From: Bacillota bacterium
GTDB lineage: Bacteria > Bacillota > Clostridia > Tissierellales > Tissierellaceae
DNA length: 64,000 nt
Assembly: GCA_023388495.1 (NCBI GenBank)
Contig: JAEWGC010000044.1
Span: 68,139-132,138 of the forward strand
Direction: 5' to 3'
Shown here: piece by piece, positions 7,100-14,502 of the stretch
How positions within the stretch are numbered: the first letter of the stretch is position 1
Layout: every line of letters begins with the position of its first letter
Notes under the pieces: generated by a model
Databases searched by the model: none
What the model was told of the DNA's origin: nothing
What the model saw: only the letters and a program-made list of their open reading frames with translations
Position numbers and translations under genes: made by a program

Positions 7100-8152
7100 T
7101 TAATTAGCTTTAAACCATCCTCTAGTATTATTAGCTATCCTAACGAGAGTAAGCATCACTGGAACCTCAACAAGTACACCTACTACAGTTGCAAGTGTGG
7201 CTCCAGAGTCAAGTCCAAACAAGGATATAGCAACGGCTACGGCTAATTCAAAGAAGTTCGATGCTCCAATCATACCAGCTGGTGCAGCGACATTATGAGG
7301 TAGTTTCCATGCCTTTGCCCATAAATAAGCCACAAAGAATATAAGGAAAGTCTGTATTATTAAAGGTACAGCAATTAACACTATATTCATAGGATTATCA
7401 ACTATTATTTGACCTTGGAAAGAGAATATGATTATTAAGGTTAATAAAAGTCCTATTATTGTAACATTGCCAAACTTTGGAATAAAAGTCTTTTCAAAGT
7501 ACTCTAATCCTTTATTTTTTGTAATTATAACCCTTGAAATCCAACCAGCTCCTAAAGGTATAACTACAAATAATACAACTGATAAAAACAATGTATTCCA
7601 AGGAATTGAAATATTACTCATACCTAATAAGAAAGCAACTATAGGAACAAAACCAACTAATATTATAAGATCATTTGTAGCTACTTGAACAAGAGTATAT
7701 GCCGGATCTCCTTTAGTTAGATGACTCCAAACAAATACCATGGCCGTACAAGGTGCTGCCCCTAGAAGCACTGCTCCTGCAAGATAATCCTTTGCTAAAT
7801 CTGGAGATATAAAACTATTAAATACTATATCGAAGAAAAATCTGGCTATTAAATACATTGTAAATGGTTTAATTAACCAATTTGAAACCCATGTAATTAT
7901 AAGTCCTTTAGGATTTTCACCAACTTTTTTTATACTACGAAAATCAACCTTTAACATCATAGGGTAAATCATTAACCATATAAGAATTGCAACAGGCACA
8001 GAAACCTTTGCATATTCAAAATTACCTAAAAACTCAGGTATCCCAGGAAGATATACTCCAATAAGTACTCCTACTATCATACATACGGCTACCCATACTG
8101 TAAGATATCTTTCAAAGAAACTAATCCCAGATTTTAAACTTTCTTTTGCCAT
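7100..8152 (-). CDS. acr3: Arsenite efflux permease, ACR3 type
   Basis: This membrane protein of about 350 residues with some ten predicted TM segments belongs to the BART/ACR3 family. The essential cysteine appears in GAAPCTAMVFVWSHL, and an EGSNFFEL-type segment is present as GASNFFELAVAVAIS. It exports arsenite, and possibly antimonite, made by arsC. I chose the third of three consecutive ATGs (8152) because AAAGGCGG lies 7 bases upstream; starts at 8158 or 8170 are possible. It follows arsR by about 20 bases and precedes arsC by 23. Confidence 0.93.
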   Translation of the reverse strand: MAKESLKSGISFFERYLTVWVAVCMIVGVLIGVYLPGIPEFLGNFEYAKVSVPVAILIWLMIYPMMLKVDFRSIKKVGENPKGLIITWVSNWLIKPFTMYLIARFFFDIVFNSFISPDLAKDYLAGAVLLGAAPCTAMVFVWSHLTKGDPAYTLVQVATNDLIILVGFVPIVAFLLGMSNISIPWNTLFLSVVLFVVIPLGAGWISRVIITKNKGLEYFEKTFIPKFGNVTIIGLLLTLIIIFSFQGQIIVDNPMNIVLIAVPLIIQTFLIFFVAYLWAKAWKLPHNVAAPAGMIGASNFFELAVAVAISLFGLDSGATLATVVGVLVEVPVMLTLVRIANNTRGWFKAN

Positions 8153-8171
8153 CATCATTCCGCCTTTCATA

Positions 8172-8495
8172 TTATTTGCAGCCGCATTTTGATATATCTT
8201 TGCATATGCAATCTTCTGTATCTGTTACGATATTCATCAAAAATAAAATAATCTTATTACATTCCACTAAGTTTAAAGAATAGTAATTCCAAATCCCATC
8301 TTTTCTAGCGTTTACTAAATTAGAATCCATCAAAACCTTCATATGATGTGAAAGTGTTGGTTGGGAAAAATCAAAATGTTCCAATATATCACAGGCGCAC
8401 ATCTCGCCACAAGATAATATATCCATAATTTGAAGCCTCTTTGAATCAGATAATGCCTTAATGATTTTTGAACTCTCTTCGTAATTAACTTTCAT
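8172..8495 (-). CDS. arsR: ArsR-family metalloid-sensing repressor
   Basis: This 107-residue winged-helix repressor has the metalloid-binding motif in the recognition region, CGEMCACDIL (Cys29, Cys33, Cys35). The helix QPTLSHHMKVL is typical. An extra C-terminal cysteine cluster, CICKDISKCGC (from about residue 96), is not part of the minimal family and may form another metal site. It is the first gene of the arsR-acr3-arsC operon and has a matching operator in its own promoter. Confidence 0.94.
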   Translation of the reverse strand: MKVNYEESSKIIKALSDSKRLQIMDILSCGEMCACDILEHFDFSQPTLSHHMKVLMDSNLVNARKDGIWNYYSLNLVECNKIILFLMNIVTDTEDCICKDISKCGCK

Positions 8496-8507
8496 TCAAT
8501 CACTCCC

Positions 8508-8529
8508 TATATAGACGTTATTCTATATA
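8508..8529. promoter_or_regulatory. ArsR operator
   Basis: TATATAGA and TCTATATA are perfect inverted half-sites with a 6-base spacer, placed at the transcription start of the minus-strand ars promoter. The same ATATAGA-N6-TCTATAT layout recurs at the second arsR-type promoter (11752-11795). Confidence 0.75.
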
Positions 8530-8533
8530 ATAA

Positions 8534-8562
8534 ATTATAAGCGCGTACATAAGCGTTGTCAA
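8534..8562 (-). promoter_or_regulatory. sigma-A promoter of arsR-acr3-arsC
   Basis: On the minus strand TTGACA (8557-8562), a 17-base spacer and TATAAT (8534-8539) form a full-consensus promoter. Confidence 0.92.
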
Positions 8563-8678
8563 TGCATATATAAATATTATAATAGATTCGCATACATAGA
8601 TAGAAATTAATATATATTATCTATATAATAGTATTATAATTTCTTCCATATTTACATTATTTAATTTATTTATAATTC

Positions 8679-8707
8679 TTGACAAAACTAATAACCTGAA
8701 TTAATAT
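8679..8707 (+). promoter_or_regulatory. sigma-A promoter of the cobW-arsR-trx operon
   Basis: TTGACA (8679-8684), 17 bases, TAATAT (8702-8707). Confidence 0.85.
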
Positions 8708-8719
8708 GAACATATAAAG

Positions 8720-8739
8720 ATATGCCCATATAGGCATAT
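8720..8739. promoter_or_regulatory. operator-like inverted repeat downstream of the cobW promoter
   Basis: ATATGCC-N6-GGCATAT is a perfect inverted repeat at about +6 to +25 of the cobW promoter. It has the same half-site/6-base-spacer geometry as the ars operators but different bases. It probably binds the ArsR-family product encoded in this operon at 9721-10068. Confidence 0.65.
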
Positions 8740-8771
8740 AGGAATATGGATAACTTAAGGAGGTATATTTT

Positions 8772-9704
8772 ATGGAAAAAAAAACAAAATTGTATTTGCT
8801 TACAGGTTTTTTAGGTGCAGGAAAAACTACTTTTTTAACTAAAGTTCTTAATGAATTAGAAGGTAGGAAAGTAGCAGTAATAATGAATGAGTTTGGTAAG
8901 GTGGGAATAGATGGAACTATAATTGAAAAGGAAGGTATGGAACTTGTAGAAATAAATAGAGGTTCAATATTTTGTTCTTGCTTACAGCTCTCTTTTGTAT
9001 CCGCTTTAACAGAAATGGCAGATAGAAATATGGAATTTGTATTTGTTGAAAGCTCAGGTTTAGCTGACCCATCTAATATAGGAGAGTTTTTAGAAGCTGT
9101 GAAGGTGGTTAAAGGAGATGTATATGATTATAGTGGAGCTGTTTGTTTAGTAGATGGTGTAAATTTCTTAGAGCAAGTAGAGGATATAGAAACTGTAGAA
9201 AGACAGCTTAAATTCTCTCATCTAGTGATTTTATCTAAAGTAGACTTAATAGATGATAATAAATTAAATAAAGTTAAAGAAAAGATTAGAGAGTTAAATG
9301 AAAGAGTAGAGATTGTGGAATCTATAAATGGAAATATAGATTATAACTTCTTAGAAAAAGATCTTTTAGAAGAAAATTGGGTTGGAGTAGAAGACACTAC
9401 TAATACCCCTGAAAACAAACCAAAGACTTTAACTTTAACCTATGACGGTGAATTGACAAAGGAAAAGCTTACTAGGTTTCTAGATATTATAAAGAAAGAT
9501 AGTTATAGAATAAAGGGATTCTTTAAGCTAGAAGATGGCTGGAATCAAGTAGATGTGGTAAATAAAACCATAGATTACAAACTGACAGATAAAGGTGAAA
9601 ATATATCTGAATTAATAATTATATCCAAAATAGGGGCACAGATAATCAGACCAATATTCAATACTTGGGAAGAAGTAGTAGGAGAAGAAATGAAGTTAAG
9701 ATAG
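8772..9704 (+). CDS. CobW/COG0523-family G3E GTPase
   Basis: This 310-residue GTPase has Walker A GFLGAGKTT near the N-terminus, the ESSGLADP switch region and the SKVDL nucleotide-specificity motif. COG0523 proteins act as metal chaperones or insertases. The usual metal-binding CxCC after the first domain is here a reduced CSC (FCSCLQLS), so metal affinity may be altered. It is the first gene of an operon with an ArsR-type sensor and a CxxC thioredoxin-like protein, inside a metalloid island. The metal is not evident from sequence. Confidence 0.88.
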   Translation: MEKKTKLYLLTGFLGAGKTTFLTKVLNELEGRKVAVIMNEFGKVGIDGTIIEKEGMELVEINRGSIFCSCLQLSFVSALTEMADRNMEFVFVESSGLADPSNIGEFLEAVKVVKGDVYDYSGAVCLVDGVNFLEQVEDIETVERQLKFSHLVILSKVDLIDDNKLNKVKEKIRELNERVEIVESINGNIDYNFLEKDLLEENWVGVEDTTNTPENKPKTLTLTYDGELTKEKLTRFLDIIKKDSYRIKGFFKLEDGWNQVDVVNKTIDYKLTDKGENISELIIISKIGAQIIRPIFNTWEEVVGEEMKLR

Positions 9705-9720
9705 AGAGAGGAATGACTAG

Positions 9721-10068
9721 ATGGATAAATTATTGAATTATTTTAAACTACTTTCTGATGAGACTAGGCTTAGGATAATGGTGCTTTTGTTTCATAATGA
9801 GTTGTGTGTGTGTCAGATTTGTGGTATTACAGGTATATCTCAACCTAATGTTTCAAAACATCTTGCTAGACTTAGGGATATAGGATTAGTAAAAGATGAG
9901 AGAAAAGAGCAGTATACTTTCTATTCTTTAAATATAGAAGATAAAGTATTGGAAAATATTTTACAGGAGATAGTAAATAATATTAATGACTATCCAATTC
10001 TGAGATTAGATATAGAGAAAAGTAAAGCCGCAGCAAAATATATTGAATTAGCAAATATGATTAAGTAA
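9721..10068 (+). CDS. ArsR-family metal-sensing regulator
   Basis: This 115-residue winged-helix protein has a metal motif ELCVCQIC (Cys29, Cys31, Cys34) and the recognition helix QPNVSKHLARLRDIG. The cysteine pattern resembles arsenic or soft-metal sensors. It lies 16 bases after the cobW-like gene and is co-transcribed with it, so it probably controls its own operon through the 8720-8739 repeat. Confidence 0.9.
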   Translation: MDKLLNYFKLLSDETRLRIMVLLFHNELCVCQICGITGISQPNVSKHLARLRDIGLVKDERKEQYTFYSLNIEDKVLENILQEIVNNINDYPILRLDIEKSKAAAKYIELANMIK

Positions 10069-10096
10069 GATTCCTATAGTAAAGGAGAAAATAAAA

Positions 10097-10330
10097 ATGA
10101 TAATCAAAGTATTAGGTGCTGGTTGTTCAAAATGTGAAGAAGTAGAAAAAAATTTGAATATAGCTATTAAAGAATTAAATATAGATGCCAAAATAGAAAA
10201 GGTAGAGGATTTGATAGAAATTGTTAAGTATGGTGTTATGACAACACCTACTTTAGTAATAGATGGAGAAATTAAATTCATTGGTAAAGTACCATCGGTG
10301 AAAGAACTAAAAAAAGTATTGTTTAAATAA
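10097..10330 (+). CDS. Small thioredoxin-fold protein (redox-active disulfide protein 2 type)
   Basis: This 77-residue protein has a CxxC near the N-terminus (GAGCSKC, Cys10 and Cys13) and the cis-proline region TTPTLVIDG. It belongs to the minimal thioredoxins often encoded beside COG0701 permeases and ArsR regulators. It could supply electrons to ArsC or handle a metal-thiol species. It is the last gene of the cobW operon and converges on the arsP-like permease gene. Confidence 0.88.
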   Translation: MIIKVLGAGCSKCEEVEKNLNIAIKELNIDAKIEKVEDLIEIVKYGVMTTPTLVIDGEIKFIGKVPSVKELKKVLFK

Positions 10331-10345
10331 AAGAAGATAAAACTA

Positions 10346-10380
10346 AAAATCCTAGTAAAGATTAATTTTACTAGGATTTT
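10346..10380. terminator. bidirectional terminator between trx-like and arsP-like genes
   Basis: Perfect 14-bp arms (AAAATCCTAGTAAA / TTTACTAGGATTTT) with an oligo-T end on either strand lie between convergent genes. Confidence 0.88.
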
Positions 10381-10384
10381 CTAT

Positions 10385-11389
10385 TTAAATAAACAAATAG
10401 CCGAAGATATTAAAGGCATATCCTATCACTAATATTCCCAATGTCACAACACCAACAAATATTCCTAATAAATTTTTCTTAACCACCTTAGAAAGCATAA
10501 TCATTGAAGGAAGGGAAAGAGCTGTTACTCCCATCATAAAAGATAAAGCTGTTCCTAGACCTACTCCTTTTAATACTAATGCCTCTGCAATAGGTAATGT
10601 ACCAAAGATATCTGCATACATTGGTATACCAACAAATGTAGCTATTAAGACAGAGTACCACTTATCTTGACCCAGTATAGCTGATATAAAAGACTCAGGA
10701 ATATAGTTGTGAATAGCAGCACCGATTCCAACACCTATTAAAATATATAACCATACTTTTTTTATAATATCCGATACCTGATCCCTAGCAAAATCCATTC
10801 TATCTTTAACTGTTAATTCTTCTTGGGCTATATCAAGAACTGGATTATTAAAAACAAAAGGCTCAACATATTTTTCTAGCTTTAGTTTACTTATAACTGT
10901 TCCCCCAACTACGGCAAGGACTACACCAACTACGACATAAGCTATAGCTATTTTCCAATTAAATATACTAGCTAACAAGATAACAGACGCCAAATCTACA
11001 AGAGGTGATGAGATCAAGAATGAAAAAGTAACTCCTATTGGTAGACCGGCACTGGTAAATCCAATAAACAATGGTATAGAAGAGCATGAGCAAAAGGGTG
11101 TAACAGTACCAAGCAAAGCAGCTAGTATATTTGCTGTAATACCATGAAATCTACCTAATATCTTCCTAGTTCTCTCTGGAGGGAAAAAGGATTGAATATA
11201 GGAAATACCAAATATCAGCACCGAAAGTAATATAAATATTTTAATGACATCGTAGATAAAAAAATGAATACTGCCGCCTAATCGGCCTTCAATGCTTAAA
11301 CCAAAGACATTTTCTACAAGAAGCTTAATCAGATTAAAGAGCCATTCCATTTTAAGTAATTGCACATTTAGCCATTTTAAAATAACCAT
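10385..11389 (-). CDS. arsP: ArsP/YraQ-like COG0701 (DUF318) permease
   Basis: This 334-residue permease of about eight TM segments carries the family hallmark TPFCSCSSIPLF. ArsP members of COG0701 export trivalent organoarsenicals, while other members have unknown substrates, so the symbol is tentative. I used the ATG at 11389, which has GGAGATGA upstream; the longer open frame to 11425 lacks a better site. It is co-transcribed behind an ArsR gene whose promoter carries the ars-type operator, which supports a metalloid role. Confidence 0.85.
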   Translation of the reverse strand: MVILKWLNVQLLKMEWLFNLIKLLVENVFGLSIEGRLGGSIHFFIYDVIKIFILLSVLIFGISYIQSFFPPERTRKILGRFHGITANILAALLGTVTPFCSCSSIPLFIGFTSAGLPIGVTFSFLISSPLVDLASVILLASIFNWKIAIAYVVVGVVLAVVGGTVISKLKLEKYVEPFVFNNPVLDIAQEELTVKDRMDFARDQVSDIIKKVWLYILIGVGIGAAIHNYIPESFISAILGQDKWYSVLIATFVGIPMYADIFGTLPIAEALVLKGVGLGTALSFMMGVTALSLPSMIMLSKVVKKNLLGIFVGVVTLGILVIGYAFNIFGYLFI

Positions 11390-11445
11390 AAAATTATCAT
11401 CTCCTAACTTAGAAGCAAAAAGCAAAAATAACAGTTCCCAGGCTT

Positions 11446-11715
11446 CTATATATTATTAAATAAGTCCTTTAATACATTTAATAAATCCTTATTAATGGAG
11501 TATTTCATCCATATACCATCCTTCCTTCCATGAACAAGTCCAGATTCACATAGAATTTTCATATGATAAGAAAGAGTAGGCTGTGTAATATGGAATTCTT
11601 CTAAAAGGTTACAAGCACAAAGTTCTCCCTCAGAGAGCATATGAAAGATTCTAATTCTTGTTTCATCTCCTAGGGCCTTTAATAGTAAAGCATAATCCTT
11701 ATAAGTATTGTTCAT
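11446..11715 (-). CDS. arsR: ArsR-family repressor
   Basis: This compact 89-residue ArsR protein has metal motif ELCACNLL (Cys33, Cys35) and helix QPTLSYHMKIL. It is very similar in its core to the product at 8172-8495 but lacks the C-terminal cysteine cluster. It is the first gene of the arsR-arsP unit and presumably binds the long inverted repeat over its own -10 region. Confidence 0.93.
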   Translation of the reverse strand: MNNTYKDYALLLKALGDETRIRIFHMLSEGELCACNLLEEFHITQPTLSYHMKILCESGLVHGRKDGIWMKYSINKDLLNVLKDLFNNI

Positions 11716-11751
11716 ATTTTCACTTCCTTTCTGTATAATAGGATATTTTAG

Positions 11752-11795
11752 AATATAATAAACATATAGATGAATATCTATATGTTTATTATATT
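11752..11795. promoter_or_regulatory. ArsR operator, 20-bp inverted repeat
   Basis: Twenty-base arms (11752-11771 and 11776-11795) are perfectly complementary around GAAT. Inside them is ATATAGA-N6-TCTATAT, the same core as the operator at 8508-8529. It covers the -10 box of the minus-strand arsR-arsP promoter. Confidence 0.8.
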
Positions 11796-11817
11796 ACAAC
11801 ACATAGATAAGTGTCAA
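11788..11817 (-). promoter_or_regulatory. sigma-A promoter of arsR-arsP
   Basis: On the minus strand TTGACA (11812-11817), an 18-base spacer and TATAAT (11788-11793). Confidence 0.85.
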
Positions 11818-11850
11818 TGTCTTGTAATAATATCTTATAATTATATGGTG

Positions 11851-11911
11851 TAAATAAAATAAATAATATCTATAGGAAGCAAATTGATATAGACATTATT
11901 TATTTTATTTA
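11851..11911. promoter_or_regulatory. 24-bp inverted repeat upstream of the TVP38/ABC/GT operon
   Basis: Arms 11851-11874 and 11888-11911 match at 23 of 24 positions around a 13-base spacer. The inner ends read TCTATA ... TATAGA, the ArsR half-site in everted orientation. It lies 52 bases before the first TVP38 gene and may be an operator or a strong leader hairpin. An ArsR link is inference. Confidence 0.6.
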
Positions 11912-11963
11912 AAATATTGTATATGTTAAAATTTAATCGGTATAAGGAAAAGGTGGGGATAGA

Positions 11964-12659
11964 ATGAAAAAAATGAATAAATCAACATGTATAAAAATAG
12001 TTGCTTTTCTAGGCTTAATAGGAATTTATTTATTTGTACCTGGAGTAAAGACAGTAGTTCATGAAGTAGTTGAATTGTTTGCAAAGGGAGACATAGATAT
12101 TATTAAAGGATATATACTTTCCTTTGGTATATGGGCTCCAATTATATCATTTTTACTTATGGTTTTTCAATCAGTGGCTGCGCCGCTACCAGCATTTTTA
12201 ATTACCTTTGCCAATGCAGGGTTGTTTGGATGGGTCAAAGGAGCAATTCTTTCTTGGTCATCAGCCATGGCAGGGGCAGCATTATGTTTTTATATTTCAA
12301 GAATATATGGAAGAAATACTGCTGAAAAACTAACGTCTAAATTTGCATTAGATGAAGTAGATAATTTCTTTGATAAATATGGTAACAATGCAATACTAAT
12401 AGCTAGACTTCTACCATTCATATCCTTTGATATAGTTAGCTATGCAGCAGGATTGACTTCCATGAGCTTTTGGTCTTTCTTTTGGGCAACTGGTCTTGGG
12501 CAACTTCCAGCAACTATTATTTATTCCTATGCAGGTGAAAAATTAACTGGCGGTGCAAGAACTTTTGTCACTGGATTACTTATATTATTTGCCGTTAGTG
12601 CATTAGGATTCCTAATGAAGAAGATATGGGATGAGAAGAATAAGAAATCAGTTAATTAG
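11964..12659 (+). CDS. TVP38/TMEM64-family (VTT domain) membrane protein
   Basis: This 231-residue integral membrane protein has the VTT/DedA-like core. The re-entrant loop segment (NAGLFGW..GAILSW) is followed by ARLLPFISFDIVSYAAGLT, the family's conserved P-x-x-x-x-D/K-x-x-S-Y-x-A-G-L motif. Transport substrates of the family are unknown. It opens a ten-gene co-directional run. A weak hairpin (12671-12697) separates it from the next gene. A second member of the family is encoded two genes downstream. Confidence 0.9.
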   Translation: MKKMNKSTCIKIVAFLGLIGIYLFVPGVKTVVHEVVELFAKGDIDIIKGYILSFGIWAPIISFLLMVFQSVAAPLPAFLITFANAGLFGWVKGAILSWSSAMAGAALCFYISRIYGRNTAEKLTSKFALDEVDNFFDKYGNNAILIARLLPFISFDIVSYAAGLTSMSFWSFFWATGLGQLPATIIYSYAGEKLTGGARTFVTGLLILFAVSALGFLMKKIWDEKNKKSVN

Positions 12660-12670
12660 AAAGTAAATAA

Positions 12671-12697
12671 GGGTTGCTTCCAAAAAGAAGCAATCCT
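12671..12697 (+). terminator. weak hairpin inside the TVP38 operon
   Basis: TTGCTTC / GAAGCAA (7 bp, plus GG/CC with a bulge) around CAAAAA lies between the first TVP38 gene and the Fe-S gene. The T-run is poor, so it is more likely an mRNA-stability or attenuation element than a full stop. Confidence 0.4.
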
Positions 12698-12728
12698 TTC
12701 ATTGCTTTAATAAAGAAGGTGGTAGTAA

Positions 12729-13838
12729 ATGAAAATATCAGATAAAACCATGAAAAGAATAATTGAAGAAGAAGAGAAGTGTATTGGTTGCAATCTTTGT
12801 ATGAAAGGCTGCCCTATGTTAGAAAGATTTTGTGATTCTCCAAAGAAATTGTTGAATAAGCTTAAAAATAGTGAAAGCTTTGGGTATGTCTTACCCTACT
12901 CATGTATGCTATGTGGATATTGTACTAAGGTATGTCCTAAGAAAGTAGATTTGAGGAGTTTATTTTTAGAGTTTCGTCGAGATGTAGTTAAAGAAAACAA
13001 TGGTAAAGTGCCTAAGGAACTCAATACTAAAGGAGTAGATTTACATCAAAAGCTTAGTTTCTCTAATTTATTTACATCCGATATTCAAAATTTAAATTCA
13101 GATATCATATTCTTTCCAGGCTGTGGACTTATTTCTTATAGTCCCAAGCTAGTGGAAAAGACATATAGTTATCTTAGGGATAAGATACAAGGCATAGGCA
13201 TATATACTAAATGTTGCGGCAAGCCTACTGGGTTTTTAGGTAAGGATGAGAAATTTAAGGAGTATTATTCTATATTAGAAAGAGAATTTAAGGAAAAAAA
13301 TGTTAAAAGAATAATTACAGGATGTCAAAATTGTTTTATGACCATAGGAAATAACAGTAAGAATATAGAGGTAATTTCTTTGTGGGAGGTATTGGCTAAG
13401 GTAGGAATTCCAGAAGAGAAGATAGGTATGGGAAAAACGATAGATAGGGAGTTTACAATCCATGACCCCTGCCCTACTAGGGATGTAGATATCATTCATA
13501 GTTCTGTTAGAAAAATAATAGATGATTTAGGTTTTGATTTAGAAGAAATGAAGCATAACAAAGGAAATACTCTTTGTTGTGGTTCTGGTGGCATGGTATC
13601 TGTAACCCAAAGCCATATAGCCAATACTCATACCATAAGAAGGGCTCAGGAAGCAAAAACTGAGTACATTATCACATATTGCCAAGAATGTGTAGAATCA
13701 ATGCGTAGAGGTGGAAAGAAATCCTACCATATACTTGACTTACTATTCAATGAAGAATTGGAAAATATGAAACAAGAAAATCAAGATCTAATGACAAAAT
13801 GGGCTAATAGATATAGAGGTAAAAATATAGGGAAGTGA
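12729..13838 (+). CDS. (Fe-S) oxidoreductase with two 4Fe-4S motifs and CCG domains
   Basis: This 369-residue soluble protein starts with two ferredoxin clusters (Cys18/21/24/28 and Cys59/62/65/69). It continues with two cysteine-rich CCG-type domains: FFPGCG, KCCGKP and GCQNC in the first, then HDPCP, LCCGSGG and CQEC in the second. This is the heterodisulfide reductase HdrD/GlpC/LutA-like layout, used for electron transfer to a disulfide, quinone or flavin partner. No flavin subunit is nearby. Being wedged between two TVP38 genes and an ABC transporter, its redox partner is unclear. Confidence 0.88.
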   Translation: MKISDKTMKRIIEEEEKCIGCNLCMKGCPMLERFCDSPKKLLNKLKNSESFGYVLPYSCMLCGYCTKVCPKKVDLRSLFLEFRRDVVKENNGKVPKELNTKGVDLHQKLSFSNLFTSDIQNLNSDIIFFPGCGLISYSPKLVEKTYSYLRDKIQGIGIYTKCCGKPTGFLGKDEKFKEYYSILEREFKEKNVKRIITGCQNCFMTIGNNSKNIEVISLWEVLAKVGIPEEKIGMGKTIDREFTIHDPCPTRDVDIIHSSVRKIIDDLGFDLEEMKHNKGNTLCCGSGGMVSVTQSHIANTHTIRRAQEAKTEYIITYCQECVESMRRGGKKSYHILDLLFNEELENMKQENQDLMTKWANRYRGKNIGK

Positions 13839-13842
13839 GAAT

Positions 13843-14502
13843 ATGAAGGATAGAAAATCTATATTAAGAGTAATATTTATGGCTATCTTAATAATAACTA
13901 TAGTCTTATTAATGAATAAATTCAATATTTTTAAGGGTTACGGACCAAATGAAATTAGAGATTATATACAAAAGAAAGGTGTCATGGCTCCAGTGATTTA
14001 TGTAGCTTTATTATCATCTCTTCCCTTGCTGTTATTTCCTGACTCTGTTTTAGTAATTGCAGGTGGTATGATATTTGGTTTGTTCTGGGGAACTATGCTT
14101 ACAACCATAGGCTCATTGATCGGAGCAGCCATATCATTTTATATATCTAGGAAATTAGGACAAGGAGTAGTCAAAAAACTTATAAAAAAGGAATTAGTCT
14201 TATTTGATAAGAAAAACAGTGGATTTTTTGTCATACTAATGTTGAGATTAATTCCCTTATTCCCCTTTAAGATAGTTAGTTATAGTGCAGGATTATCAGA
14301 TGTAAGGTTCAAGGATTTTGCCTTAGCTACAACTATAGGTTCCTTACCAGGAATCATAGTGTATACAAATCTTGGAGATAAAACTAATGTATTTGGGTCA
14401 AAAGATTTTTATTTATCCATAGGATTGTTAATAGGATTGTTTATAATTTCATTTATTATGAAGAAAGTATTTCAAAGAAAAGGAGAAGGTATCAATGAAT
14501 AA
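13843..14502 (+). CDS. TVP38/TMEM64-family (VTT domain) membrane protein, second copy
   Basis: This 219-residue membrane protein has VTT features: GGMIFGLFWG, then LRLIPLFPFKIVSYSAGLS. It is clearly divergent from the copy at 11964-12659, with Lys where that protein has Asp in the P-F-x-(D/K)-I-V-S-Y motif. The start is four bases after the Fe-S gene stop, and its end overlaps the lipoprotein gene by eight bases, indicating tight translational coupling. Confidence 0.9.
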   Translation: MKDRKSILRVIFMAILIITIVLLMNKFNIFKGYGPNEIRDYIQKKGVMAPVIYVALLSSLPLLLFPDSVLVIAGGMIFGLFWGTMLTTIGSLIGAAISFYISRKLGQGVVKKLIKKELVLFDKKNSGFFVILMLRLIPLFPFKIVSYSAGLSDVRFKDFALATTIGSLPGIIVYTNLGDKTNVFGSKDFYLSIGLLIGLFIISFIMKKVFQRKGEGINE

